37,937 nucleotides of DNA from Chara braunii (GCA_003427395.1 BFEA01000047.1:898661-936597); one strand, 5' to 3'. Shown: positions 9,086-19,970, counted from the stretch's first letter. The notes: generated by a model from the sequence alone, not told the origin. Program-made: numbers and translations.

Positions 9086-9983
9086 GTCAAACCCCGGTAG
9101 ACTTTCGAGCCTTAGTCGAACCCACTGCGGGCCCCAGTTGGCTCGGCCCGCCCACGCTCATGCTCAGGGCGCGGGCCATTCCTCCCAGGGTCACCCCCAC
9201 CTAGTGCTTTGAGATGGATGGGGGTGGGCCATCGCACGAGAGAGCTTTGACATTGGGGATGTAGCTCAGCCCTCACGCCGGGTGGTAGTCTCGCTGGTCA
9301 TTCCTCAACGCTGATTTTTTTTTTTTTTCTTAGTTATGTTCTCAGGAAATTGCTCCTTCCAATACGCAGGCAGTCCAAGGGTTCTTTGAGAGTTTCTCTT
9401 CCCTTGTGCGCAGGCTAAGCGTCATCCTTAGGCCGCGCACCATTTCCCTAAGTATTGTGATCCTCCGGCGTCATCGCGGTGTGGCTAAGTCGTCCTCCCC
9501 CTCGCCTCTACGCACCCATCGGGTCCCACACATCTCATTCAACCCTATTGACGCAGACCCCTTAGTCTTTTCGGGGTCTTTATATGCATGCACACATGAC
9601 TTCGCATTTCCCTCGGCAAGATTGAACTTCATTCTCTCAATTATACTCTAAGTCTCAAGCACAAAGGGTCGTTTCCATGGATTGGCTTTGTGCTAAGGGT
9701 CCCGTAGCCCCTTTGCCCCTCTTCCCTTTTCATTTTACTGCCCGGTTCCTCCCGGTCTTTCCCGCTCAAGTCATACGTAGCCGTCACTTACCTGCACAAT
9801 CCCACACAAAGCAAAGTTCCATACAATCCCCCATTGGGGGTCAACACATACCTCTTCCCACATGCCTATCTTTCCATGCTCTTTGGCTGCTCTTTGTTCC
9901 CTTTCTTTGCCCAATCAGCCCATCCTCTTCTCGTAGTCACACAGTCGGGGAAATGGTTGAGTCAAAATGACCTTGCTTCAAGT
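9086..9983. other. No gene recognised; tRNA-Ala-like 15-mer
   Basis: About 900 bases without a convincing gene. Bases 9255-9269 read GGGGATGTAGCTCAG, identical to the 5' end usual for plant nuclear tRNA-Ala, but the following bases do not complete a tRNA and no good T-arm follows. A run of 14 T lies at 9315-9328. The 15-mer may be a SINE head or chance. Confidence 0.4.
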
Positions 9984-10017
9984 TATGGGATGGGTGACCT
10001 TGCTCACCCATCCCATA
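9984..10017. repeat. 14-bp perfect hairpin at the satellite boundary
   Basis: TATGGGATGGGTGA (9984-9997) and TCACCCATCCCATA (10004-10017) are exact reverse complements with a 6-nt loop. The satellite array begins seven bases later. Confidence 0.9.
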
Positions 10018-10023
10018 CCGAAA

Positions 10024-10599
10024 GATCAACTACGAATGAACCGGAACACTTCAATCATACATGAACTTGACAATGAGAAGGTTGAGCTAGTGAAAAGTAC
10101 GTGCGCATGGAACGATCAACTAAGTATGAACCAGAATATCACAACACACATGAACTTGACGATGAGAAGCTAGAACTAGTGAAAGGCACATGCACATGGA
10201 GGAAAAATCAACTAAGTATGAGCCGGAACATCACAACACACATGAACTTGACAATGAGAAGATTGAACTAGTGAAAGGCATATGCACATAGAAGAAAGAT
10301 CAACTACGTATGAACCGGAACATCACAACACACACGAACTTGAAAATGAGAAGATTGAACTAGTGAAAGACATATGCACATAGAGGAAAGATCAGCTACG
10401 TATGAACCGGAACATCACAACACACACGAGCTTGAAAAATGAGAAGATTGAACTAGTGAAAAACACTTGCAAATGGAGGAGAGATCAACTAAGTATGAAC
10501 CGGAACATCACAATACCCATGAACTTGACAATGAGAAGTTTGAACTAGTGAAAAGGCACATGCACATGGAGGAGAGATCAACTAAGTATGAACCGAAAC
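10024..10599 (+). repeat. Satellite subfamily a, about 92-bp units
   Basis: About six and a half units, each starting GATCAACTAAGTATGAACCG and followed by ACATCACAACACACATGAAC. Starts are near 10024, 10113, 10206, 10299, 10389, 10483 and 10577, a spacing of 89-94. No coding potential. Subfamily b follows directly. Confidence 0.9.
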
Positions 10600-10875
10600 A
10601 TCATCATGTGAGAGTTGATGAAAGTATGTGAGTGAGTCTTGCTCAAACACATGCTCATGGCTCATGTATGCAACCAAATTTGAAATAGACTGCCATCATG
10701 TGAGAGTTGAGCCATGTATGTGAGTGAGACTTACTCAAACACATGCCCATGGCTCATGCATGGAACCAAGTTTGAAATAGACTACCATCATGTGAGAGTT
10801 GAGTCATGTATGTGAGTGAGACTTGCTCAAACACATACTCATGGCTCATGCATGCAGCCAAGTTTGAAATGCAAT
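10600..10875 (+). repeat. Satellite subfamily b, about 93-bp units
   Basis: Three units starting CATCATGTGAGAGTTGA at about 10600, 10694 and 10786. They contain GTATGTGAGTGAGACTTGCT and ACACATGCTCATGGCTCATG. The last unit grades into subfamily c. Confidence 0.9.
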
Positions 10876-12837
10876 GTCATCATCTACTATGCGAGTGGAA
10901 AACACAAGCTAGACTAGTCCCAAAACACAAGTCTTGCGCACAAAATCACTTATGGAAGAATCAGATTATTTCCTACTAGCATATGGGTGAGAATCAAGAT
11001 TTACATTAGACAAAATCACAAGTATTGAGCATGACATTATCCATAGGAGAATCAGAGCATCTCCTACTACCATCTGAGTGAAAAACAAGATTTACACTAT
11101 AGACCAAATCACAACTATTGAGCATGAGATCATCCATGAAAGAATCGGAGCATCACCTACTAGTATGTGAGTGAAATGCAAGAGTTGCACTAGGCTATAT
11201 CACAAGATTTGAGTAAGAGATCATCCATGAAAGAATCGGAGCATCACCTACTAGTGTGTGAGTGAAATGCAAGAGTTGAAGTAGTCAAAATCACAAGAAT
11301 TGAACATGAGATCATCCATAGAAGAATCGGAGCATCACCCACTAGTGTGTGAGTAAAATGCAAGAGTTGAAGTAGCCCAAATCACAAGAATTGAACATGA
11401 GATCATCCATACAAAAATCGGAGCACTACCTACTAGTGTGTGGGTGAAAAACAAGAGTTAAACTAGGCTATATCACAGATTTGAGCAAGAGATCATCCAT
11501 GGAAGAATCGGAGGATCCCTTACTAGCATGTGAGTGAAAAACAACATCTACATTAGGCCAAATCACAAGTGTTGAGCATGAGATCATCCATGAAGAAATC
11601 GAAGCATCACCTACTAGTGTGTGAGTGAAATGCAAGAGTTGAAGTAGCCCAAATCACAAGGATTGAACATGAGATCACCCATAGAAGAATTGGAGCATCA
11701 CCTACTAGTGTGTGAGTGAAATGCGAGAGTAGAAGTAGCCCAAATCACAAGGATTGATCATGAGATCATCCATAGAAGAATCGGAGCATCTCCTACTAGC
11801 ATAGGAATGGAATGCAACAGTTACACTAGACTATATCACAAGATTTGAGCAAAAAATCAACCATGGAAGAATCGGAACATTTCCTACTAGCATATGAGTG
11901 AAAAACAAGATGTACACTAAGACCAAATCACAAGTATTGAGCATGAGATCGTCCATGAAAAAATCGGAGCATCACGTACTAGTATGTGAGTGAAATGCAA
12001 GAGTTACACTAGACTATATCATAAGATTTGAGCAAGAGATCATCCATGAAAGAATCGGAGCATCTCCTACTAGCATGTGAGTGAAAAGTGAGATTTACAC
12101 TAAGACCAAATCACAAGTAATGAGCATGATATCATTCATGAAAGAATCGAAGCATCTCCTACTAGCATATGAGTGAAAAATACAATCGACACTAGACCAA
12201 ATCACAAGTAATAAGCATGAAATCATCCATGAAAGAATCGTAGCATCTTCTACTAGCATGTGAGTGAAAAGCAAGACCTATACTAGGCTATATCACAAGA
12301 TTTGAGCAAGAGATCATCCATGGAAGAATTGGAGCATCTCCTACTAGCATGTGAGTGAAATGCAAGTTCTACACTAGACTTAATCACAAGTAATGAGCAT
12401 GAGATCATCCATGAAAAAATCGGAGCATCTCCTACTAGCATGTGAGTAAAAAGCAAGAGTTACACTAGGCTATATCACAAGATTTGAGCAAGAGATCATT
12501 CATGGAAGAATCGGAGCATCTCCTACTAACATGTGAGTGAAAAGCAAACTCTACACTAGACTAAATCACAAGTAATGAGCATGAGATCATCCATGAAATA
12601 ATCGAAACATCTCCTACTAGCATGTGAGTGAAAAGCAAGAGTTACATTAGGCTATATCACAATATTTGAGCAAGAGATCATCCATGGAAGAATCAGAGCA
12701 TCTCCTACTAGCATGTGAGTGAAAATCAAGCTCTACACTAAGACCAAATCACAAGTAATGAGCATGAGATCAACCATGAAAGAATCGAAGCATCTCCTAC
12801 TAGTGTGTGAATGAAAAGCAAAATCTACATTAGTCCA
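10876..12837 (+). repeat. Satellite subfamily c, about 91-bp units, alternating two types
   Basis: About 21 units with the core GATCATCCATGAAAGAATCG, then GAGCATCTCCTACTAGCATG, then GTGAGTGAAA. Core starts near 11037, 11130, 11219, 11310, 11401, 11491 and onward to 12769 average 91 bp. Two types exist: type A has CTATATCACAAGATTTGAGC and type B has AATCACAAGTAATGAGCATG. From about 12312 to 12769 they alternate strictly A, B, A, B, A, B, giving a 182-bp higher-order unit. Earlier units are mixed. No protein is encoded. Confidence 0.92.
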
Positions 12838-13066
12838 ATAGGGAAGAGGAAAGAGGGAAGAAGAAAAAGAAGAGGAAGATAGAGAAGATGGGATGGAGGA
12901 GGAGGGGAAGAAGAAGAAGAAGTAGAAGAAGATGAAGATGAAGGAAAGAAAGGAAGAAGGAGAAGAGTGAAGAGGAGGGAGAAGAGGAAGAAGAAGAAGA
13001 AGAAAAGGAAGAAGAAGAAGAGGAAGGAGAAGAAGAAGAAGAAGAAGAAGAAGAAGAAGAAGAAGA
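12838..13066 (+). repeat. GAA/GGA purine tract
   Basis: About 230 bases almost free of pyrimidines, made of AGA and AGG triplets and ending in a pure GAA run before 13066. Such mirror-like purine tracts can form triplex DNA. The minus-strand open frame across it encodes Leu/Ser/Pro runs and is not a gene. Confidence 0.9.
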
Positions 13067-15189
13067 ACCTTCTTTTTTCTACTCACCTTCTTGATGCCTT
13101 GGAGATGGAGCCTCAACCTTGATGAAGCTTCCTCCTTCTTGCACAACTTCCTTCTTGGCTAAGGCTTTCTTCTTCCTCAAGCCCCTCTCCTTCCTCTCTC
13201 ACTTTCTCCCAACTTACCACAAACTCCTATCACTAAAGCTATGGAGTCCTCCCCTCGATGAAGGCTAATGGGACTCTCTCTAGCCTCTCTCTCTTCCTCA
13301 CACCCAGGGAGCTATAGCGGATCACCTCCCTAGGGCCAGCCTCATTACCACTAGTCTCCAGAGCTCCTCCCCCTAGCTCATGGCCTCCACCAAGCTCCTA
13401 AACTGGCATGGGTTCCTCTCTCCTCTCTCCAAGTGAAAGAGTGTTTTTATGAGCTCACTTGGGCAGCATAGGCACTCCTCATGCAATTGTGAAAGTGGCG
13501 GACTGAATTCCCAGCTTACGTAGGCTAAAACCAGCAGTCCGGCCAGCCCAATGGGCCTCCCCATGTGCCTTGAGGTAGACCGAGGTACCCCCAAGGAAAA
13601 ATTATATTACTAGGCTCTTTCGGAAGTACCCGGACCTGTTTTTGGCCAAGTGCATGCAGTCCGAGTGGTTGGTACCAACTCGGATTGCCTCTTGGCCTCC
13701 TCCGACCTCTTTTTCACTTTAAGAATGCTGCCCCCTTGGGTCCTAATGCCCAAGGGGCAACTTTACTTGAGAGAAAAAGACCTAGTGGACCTTTTTCTCG
13801 ATTTTTTCAGTTTGCACCTTATTTTGGGTAGGCCGAGATATTTTTTCATGTAGCGGCACATTTTCAGCCTTGGATCTGGTTGAGATCCTGGATCTGGTTG
13901 AGATCCAAGGCCAACAATATTCCGTGTCACCCCTAAGTAGCCCTTGCTTCAATTTTGAGCCTCTAAGTCCACTTTTCAAATTTTTGGTGCATCTGGCTCT
14001 CTTTTTGGGCCAAATGCACAGTTTTTTTCATTTCCCTCTTTTGTTTCTTACCATTTTGGGCTGCCACCTCATTAGTGAGCTAACCGTTTTGAGCTGGCCC
14101 ACAAAAAACGGTTAGTTCCTCTCCACCATGAGATCTGAGCTCAGATCCATAGTCCAAAAGAAAACCGGACATTTCTCTTTTGCATTTTCTCTCATTTCCC
14201 TCTTTTTAATTCAGATTTTATTGAGATGTGGCCCCAAGGGCCATATCACTGCAATCCGGATTGCCCTCCCTCATTCTAGGAGGGATGAGGGTACAGTTGG
14301 GACCTGCCAGTCCCTACTATGCAGGTCCCAATAAGCCGGCACACTCTCCTCCACTCTTTTCTCCCTTTTTGTCTCATTCTCCCTCAAATTTCTCTCATTT
14401 TTCTTTATTTTTTTTTCCTTTCAGTTGTGACAAGTGTCAAACTGCTGTGCAACCTCTTTCTAGGCTTTAGGACCTCATTCATGACTAGATTTATGACTGG
14501 TACTTGGCCGTTATATCTCGGATTACAACAATGGCACCCCCATACTTCTAAGGGGCTCCATTTTGCCTCCGTTTGTTCAATTTTGAGCCCTCTTTGCTGC
14601 GATTTTCTAAGGATAACATTTTTCTCATGTTGATTCTCTTGAGGCTCTATTTTCTCATGCCTAGCTAGTCCGATTTTTCTTTCCGTTTTTTGGACTATGG
14701 ATCTGAGCCGTGGGGAAAAAAAAAGGTAAAATAACGGTGTGCCGATTTTTCTAGGCCGTGAGATCTCATCTCACGACTACCGTTTACCGTCTCCACTTGC
14801 CCCATTCTAGCCTTTCGGGTTTGTCGTGGCTCATTTTCCCTTAGCCTAGGCACCCCCATGCAGTCCGTTATTTATCGGACTGCAGTCATAGCTATTTTCC
14901 TAGTCTCACAGCCCCACAACTTGCCCTATGCTAAACGAAAATGAAGCGTTAAATTTCTAAGTGCATCAGGCTCAATATTGACCCTGGATGCACCTAACAC
15001 ATGTGTTTTCTTTCCCCCATGCAGTCCGTTTTATTTCGGTTGCATGAGGCCTTGATTTTCTTTGATTTTCTCTGCAAAAATCAAAGATAATCAAAGTGTA
15101 TTACAACCGTCATATTCCATAATGAATCTGGTCACGGATGTATCTCCCCAAGTGGTCGTTTTTTACCGTTGAAACCTTTTTCTTTTTTA

Positions 15190-15221
<32 letters not shown>

Positions 15222-15787
15222 CTTACTTTCTTGGACGGTAGGGACTTGCCAGTCCCTACTTGTGGCAGTCCCTACTGGCGGCTAACTCACTCACTCCCTT
15301 TCACTCTTTTTGCCTCATTCTCCCACATTTTGTTTTCTTTTCTCTTTTTTTTCTAGCAGGCCAAGTGTCAAGTGGCCGTTAAGGCCCTTTTCTAACCCCT
15401 TCCTCTTAGATTTGGCCCTTCCTATGCCCAAGGTGCAGTCTGTTATATCTCGGACTGCAATAATGGTCTTCTCATGCCCATGGGAGCTTTCCTTTACTCC
15501 TATTTTTCTCGTACAGTGATCCCTCCTACTTTGATTTTCTCCCGGAGACCTATTTTTCACATGGGGTCTCTTTTGACTCCATTTTCTTGAGGGAGGTCAG
15601 TCCCATGCCTCTTACTTTAAGTTTCTTTACTTTTTCTTTTCCTTTTGGCCTTCCTATTTGCTACCACTAGTGCTTGCTAATATTCTCGGCCGTCAAGATC
15701 TCGATATTGACGGTGCACCTTGTCTTAATTATTTTTTCCTTATGAGGTGCCACCGTTTCCTCTTGAGACCTTCATATGTCCCCGCTA
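13067..15787. repeat. Non-coding repeat field with recurrent GCAGTCCG dyads
   Basis: No gene recognised in about 2.7 kb. A dyad GCAGTCCG, spacer, CGGACTGC recurs: 13656-13688 (long stem), 14251-14264 (GCAATCCGGATTGC, a perfect palindrome), 14507-14535 (decayed), 14860-14883 (perfect 8-bp stem), 15021-15043 (decayed) and 15435-15458. A 250-bp segment starting at 14301 (GACCTGCCAGTCCCTAC) is repeated in diverged form from 15243, about 940 bp later, and includes one dyad in each copy. At 13868-13902 a 17-bp unit with GGATCTGGTTGAGATCC is doubled. Composition is pyrimidine-rich. Confidence 0.65.
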
Positions 15788-15945
15788 CTTATCCCGTCGG
15801 TGGTCCCCGGCGCTTAGTCCCGCCGGTGGTCCCCGGCGCTTAGTCCCGCCGGTGGTCCCCGACACTTAGTACCACCAGTGGTCCCCGACACTTAGTCTCG
15901 CGGGTGGTCCCTGACACTTAGTCCCGTCGATGGTCCCCGACACAT
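15788..15945 (+). repeat. 26-bp minisatellite, about six units
   Basis: Units read CTTAGTCCCGCCGGTGGTCC followed by CCGGCG or CCGACA. The first units are nearly identical and later ones carry one to four changes each. No reading frame of interest crosses it. Confidence 0.9.
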
Positions 15946-16507
15946 TTTGCCCCGGATGTCATTATTTTTACTTAGTTCCACGTGGCCCCGGGTGCCTTTC
16001 CCCAAGGTGTCCCATGTCCCTTGGGCACTTTGCCGCCCCACGATGACCCCTCTCCATTGTCTTTCTTGCGCCTTGCACGCACCGGTTCCTTTGGTCACGG
16101 GGCCTCCAACCCGAGGCTCCTGTAGGTGGCCCCCATGTTGGGCCCTTATTCTTAAGCTTCTCACGGCCTCCGGGGCCGTTCATCTCTCGACTTTTTCATT
16201 CGCTCGTCACTGCGTGCCGCATTTGCTGGTTCAAGGGTCTCTTTGGCCTTAGTCTTGTTGAATTCCAACGGCCTTCCCGGCCTTTTGCTATGTTCTATGT
16301 GCCCCTGTTCTTGTGCTTACTCGCTTGTTGTCGCTGGTTCTCTCCTCCTGTGGTTCTGACCCAAGGGCATCACTCCGTCCCATGGCCTAATCCTTTGTCT
16401 TTTCTCTCTCCTGCCTCCTCACTCCAGATTTTTCTGTTATGCACAATTCGTCTATATTTAGTTTCTCGAGTGATGGGAAGTTATTCGGGAGCCACCAGTC
16501 CCGACAC
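15946..16507. other. No gene recognised
   Basis: About 560 bases of C/T-rich sequence between two minisatellites. Open frames on both strands overlap and show no motif. I see no promoter or RNA gene here. Confidence 0.55.
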
Positions 16508-16823
16508 TGTGCTACTCTTATCATATTATTAGTGACATCATTGAGATAAGGCAGGCTTCTCGGAGCCTTGCTACTCTTATCACATTGTTAGGGACATCAT
16601 TGTGATGAGGCAGGCTTCTCGGAGCCTTGCTACTTTTATCACATTGTTAGTGACATCATTGCGATAAGGCAGGTTTCTCGGAGGCTTGCTACTCTTATCA
16701 CATTGTTAGTGACATCATTGCGATAAGGCAGGCTTCTCGGAGCCTTGCTACTCTTATCACACTGTTAGTGACATTATTGCGATAAGGAAGGTTTCTCGGA
16801 GCCTTGTTACTCTTATCACATTG
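16508..16823 (+). repeat. 60-bp minisatellite, second block
   Basis: The same unit family as 8660-9085 and in the same orientation. Five units have GATAAGGCAGG (or a one-base variant) near 16543, 16604, 16663, 16723 and 16783, spaced about 60 bp; a partial unit ends at 16823. Units here are more uniform than in the first block. The two blocks bracket the satellite region. Confidence 0.9.
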
Positions 16824-17386
16824 TCCGAGTTCAGTCGTTGCTTTTGACGCCCTTTGAGCCTTGGGTTGTTCGGAAGCCCTTTAAGATTGTGCAGGTAGGC
16901 CATACGAGACTTGTACCCCATGTCTTAAGTTCAATCGCCTGATCCCTGGCTGTGTTAGCTTTGGACTTTTGAGAGTATGTAGGCATAGGTCAAAGTCAGG
17001 GCAAGAGTTAGTTGATGCAGTCCATCATCACAGTAACCGACCATAGCATGCATAAGTCTTCAATCCGCAGTGAACCCCATCCCTTATCACTGGTCAGGTG
17101 GTCTATTAAGCAAGGGAAAACTGCACGGAGTCAATCCCCTTGCCGCCACATCCCCAAAAGAAACATTCACATAGCGAGACAGTTACTCAGAACTTCTCGT
17201 TCTCGCTATGTTTATTAGCAATAGTTAGTTATACCAATCAGATCCCTTACATTCCATCAACGTCTTTCTTTCCTTACACAAGCATTACTGTTTTCCTCTC
17301 TGTCTTCGGGTTTAGTCTTGAAGAACTCCTGACTCACAAGTAACTCCTTTATTAATACAGTCCTCGGTAGTTACTCGAAGGTTATA
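16824..17386. other. No gene recognised
   Basis: About 560 bases of unique-looking sequence between the minisatellite and the telomere-like run. No coding motif or RNA gene seen. Confidence 0.5.
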
Positions 17387-17408
17387 GGTTTAGGGTTTAG
17401 GGTTTAGG
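17387..17408 (+). repeat. Interstitial telomere-type repeat
   Basis: Three consecutive TTTAGGG-type units (GGTTTAGGGTTTAGGGTTTA then GG). This is the land-plant and charophyte telomere motif. It is internal and short, so it is not a chromosome end. Chance, a telomere-box promoter element and a break-repair scar are all possible origins. Confidence 0.85.
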
Positions 17409-17848
17409 CAGAAGTGTTCGTGCCTCACTGTTCCCTGCTTCCAGAGTTCCTCCTGAACTCCGGCAGAGCTCCTGCAATCGCCCTGTCCTTTGGATGCATC
17501 TTAGACTAACCAAGTGTTTCAAATGGAATCGGGATTTCTCGTGTTGAGGATTTAGTTCCAGCGAGCGATTGAGAACATTATTTTCACAGTCATTATCGAA
17601 AAGATTGGTGTGCGACGGGATTCAGATATAGGAAAGGCGAAGGAGGACGAAGGAGGTAGAAGTCGCCACTCTTGACAACGATCCCCTTTCTTTCCACTGC
17701 CTCGCACCATTCTCATCTCTGACCTTATCCTAACATGTAATGCCAAACGATAATAATAATAATAATAATAGCAAGATGTCTGGCCGCCGTGACTACGGCG
17801 GGGACCAAGAGTAGGGGAGAAAAAAAAAATAGCAATTCCGCACCAATG

Positions 17849-17850
<2 letters not shown>
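17409..17850. other. No gene recognised; ATA run
   Basis: About 440 bases without a gene. A short (AAT)n run lies at about 17748-17770, just ahead of the CT tract. Confidence 0.5.
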
Positions 17851-17902
<52 letters not shown>

Positions 17903-17937
17903 NNNNNNNNNNNNNNNNNNNNNNNNNNNNNNNNNNN

Positions 17938-18017
<80 letters not shown>
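17851..18017 (+). repeat. CT dinucleotide microsatellite containing an assembly gap
   Basis: A near-pure CT run on both sides of 35 N (17903-17937). The gap is an assembly break inside the repeat, so the true repeat length is unknown. Open frames crossing it (poly-Leu/Ser or poly-Arg/Glu) are artefacts. Confidence 0.97.
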
Positions 18018-18019
<2 letters not shown>

Positions 18020-18235
18020 CCTCTCTCTCTCATCCCGTTCCTGCCCCCGTTGGTCCCTCTTTTGCTCCTCGCGTTGCCCCTCCCCCCGTCCACTGCCCTG
18101 ATCCCCACCTCCCCGCACCCCCTCCGACTCATCCCGTTCATCCCCATCCCCTTTTCACGACTTAGAAAAACAACCGTGCGGGCCGTGGATCTACGTGCGC
18201 AAAAGACAGAAGATGACAATGTATTTCTCCGCACT

Positions 18236-18480
18236 CTAGCGGTAGATTCAGTCGCGTGAGTAGTGCAGCGAGGCCCTAAGTCCAAAACGAAATGACGCGA
18301 GCTGGCCCACAAAACGACAAAAACGATAAGCAAGGTATTTCTCTGTACTCTAGCAGTAGATTAAGTTTCGTGAGTAGTGCAGCGAGGCCCTAAGTCCACA
18401 ACGAAACGACGCGAGCAGGCCCACAAAACGACAAAAAACGATAAGCAACGGATTGCTCCGTACTCCAGCGGTAGATTCAG
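18236..18480 (+). repeat. 114-bp tandem repeat, two units, plus a third copy at 18897
   Basis: Two adjoining units share GTGAGTAGTGCAGCGAGGCC, then CTAAGTCC, ACAACGAAACGACGCGAG and CCCACAAAACGACAAAAA. GTGAG starts are at 18256 and 18370. A third, slightly shorter copy begins at 18897 and runs to about 18985. Between the second and third copies lies a 400-bp insert that starts with a palindrome. Confidence 0.85.
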
Positions 18481-18495
18481 GGCATTGCCGCACCA

Positions 18496-18520
18496 CTGTC
18501 GAAAATATTATTTTCGACAG
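18496..18520. repeat. Perfect 25-base palindrome
   Basis: CTGTCGAAAATA and TATTTTCGACAG flank a single central T, a perfect 12-bp dyad. Related CTGTCGAA and GTCGAAAG words recur at 18603, 18815, 18828 and (inverted) 18878, so the 18489-18885 segment may be a small element with weakly matching inverted ends. Confidence 0.85.
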
Positions 18521-19087
18521 TTCCTCTTCGTCACACAGGCTGTCGGAGTGGGGGACGGGAATAAAATTTGCAAGTTGTCAAAGAATGCTTCATAACACCT
18601 CCTGTCGAAAGTTGTTGAATCCCCAGCCTTCTACTCCTATGCTTTTGACACTCCTCGGCTGCACCTTCGACTTCGCTTCGAAATTTGGTGAGTGGGGGTA
18701 AGGTCGGGATGGACTGATGTTTGTCATACCCTTAGGCGCATTCGTCTTTTTCCATCTTGCTTTCACAAGTGCGTGCACTCTACAGTGTTGTGTGGCAAAA
18801 GAGGGGCAAACTGTCGAATGGAGGCTGTCGAATTTGTTCTGACAGCAGTCAAATTTTTTGGCCTTTCGACTATGGTGTGGCGAGGCCCTCTGTCTCGTGA
18901 GTAGTGCAGCGAGGCCCTGAGTCCAAAACGAAACGACGCGAGCCCACAAAACGACAAAAAAAGATAAAAAAACGACACAGATGTCCCGTGGGCCCGCCCC
19001 TTGCCCCACCGCCTTTCCCAACACTGGCAAGCGGATCTCCGTGGGAGCGTTACGCGAGACCCTTTACACGCTTTAAGAGTGTTAAGG

Positions 19088-19157
<70 letters not shown>
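19088..19157 (+). repeat. (AAT)n microsatellite
   Basis: About 70 bases of AAT interrupted by one ACAAT. Shorter runs of the same triplet occur at about 20334-20354, 21571-21605 and 21853-21863. Confidence 0.95.
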
Positions 19158-19158
<1 letters not shown>

Positions 19159-19970
19159 GATACTCAAAGAATAATAATATTTGATTTGGCTCAAACATCC
19201 ACACTAATTCAAGGTATAATCTTGACCAATATACAGTTGGATTCGACTTCTTTCGACCATGGCTGTGACACACAGCGCTCAACAGGATCTCTCTCCTTTG
19301 CTCGTACCTCCCCCTTATTTGTCTGTTTGGTACTTGTCAGTTTGTTTTCTTTCTGTCTTTCTTTCTTTCTCTCTCTCTCCTTTACAAGAAAATGAGAAAT
19401 AGCGAGACGACAACATTCAGATTGCACAATGTGTCCGAAAACCAGACCGTGATAAAGTGTTCAGTGACCATTATTGCATCAATATGACACCAACGGAAAA
19501 TCATAATATTGAAAAAAAACAATGTCAAAGAGAGTTTGCTCCTGACATCACCAGCATATGTGCCTAGAGCCTATCCTTCTATCTGGCGCTCTGAGCCCAG
19601 GCTACGACTACGCAACTCTCATCAACTTACGAATCGACGATACAATTGTGACGTTAGCAGCCGAAACGAAGACGCCGACCCTGGCAGACCATCTCTGATA
19701 TGAGGCATGTCACCGTGTATCTGTGTGCTTGCGTAGATGTTATTGTGATTGTTAATATGTGATTGTGTATGCGTCACCGTGACTGTGCGCGTGTCGCAAC
19801 ATATCTATGCATCATTGTGCATTGTGTCACTGCGTATTTGTGCGTGTGACTGCGTGAATGTCATGGTATCCTGGGGTATGTCACACTGTATCTGTGAGCA
19901 TATCAAAGTGTCTATGTGTCTGTGACAACGCCTATGTGTCCGCCATAGCGCCTGTGTGTTTGTCATAGTG
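19158..19970. other. No gene recognised
   Basis: About 800 bases without a gene I can support. From about 19700 the sequence becomes GT-rich and grades into the minisatellite that follows. Confidence 0.5.

Noticed and set aside
9255-9330. tRNA-Ala gene
   Set aside because: Only the first 15 bases match; anticodon arm, T-arm and acceptor closure are absent.
11030-12800. CRISPR-like array (regular spacing of about 91 bp)
   Set aside because: There are no unique spacers: whole units are repeated in tandem, and the setting is eukaryotic satellite DNA.
12733-13146. Minus-strand Leu/Ser/Phe-rich frame
   Set aside because: It is the complement of the purine tract and part of the satellite; hydrophobic runs come from TTC/CTT triplets.
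17552-18333. Long Arg/Glu-rich and Leu/Ser-rich frames across the CT repeat
   Set aside because: They cross the N gap and owe their length to a dinucleotide repeat that lacks stops in both phases.
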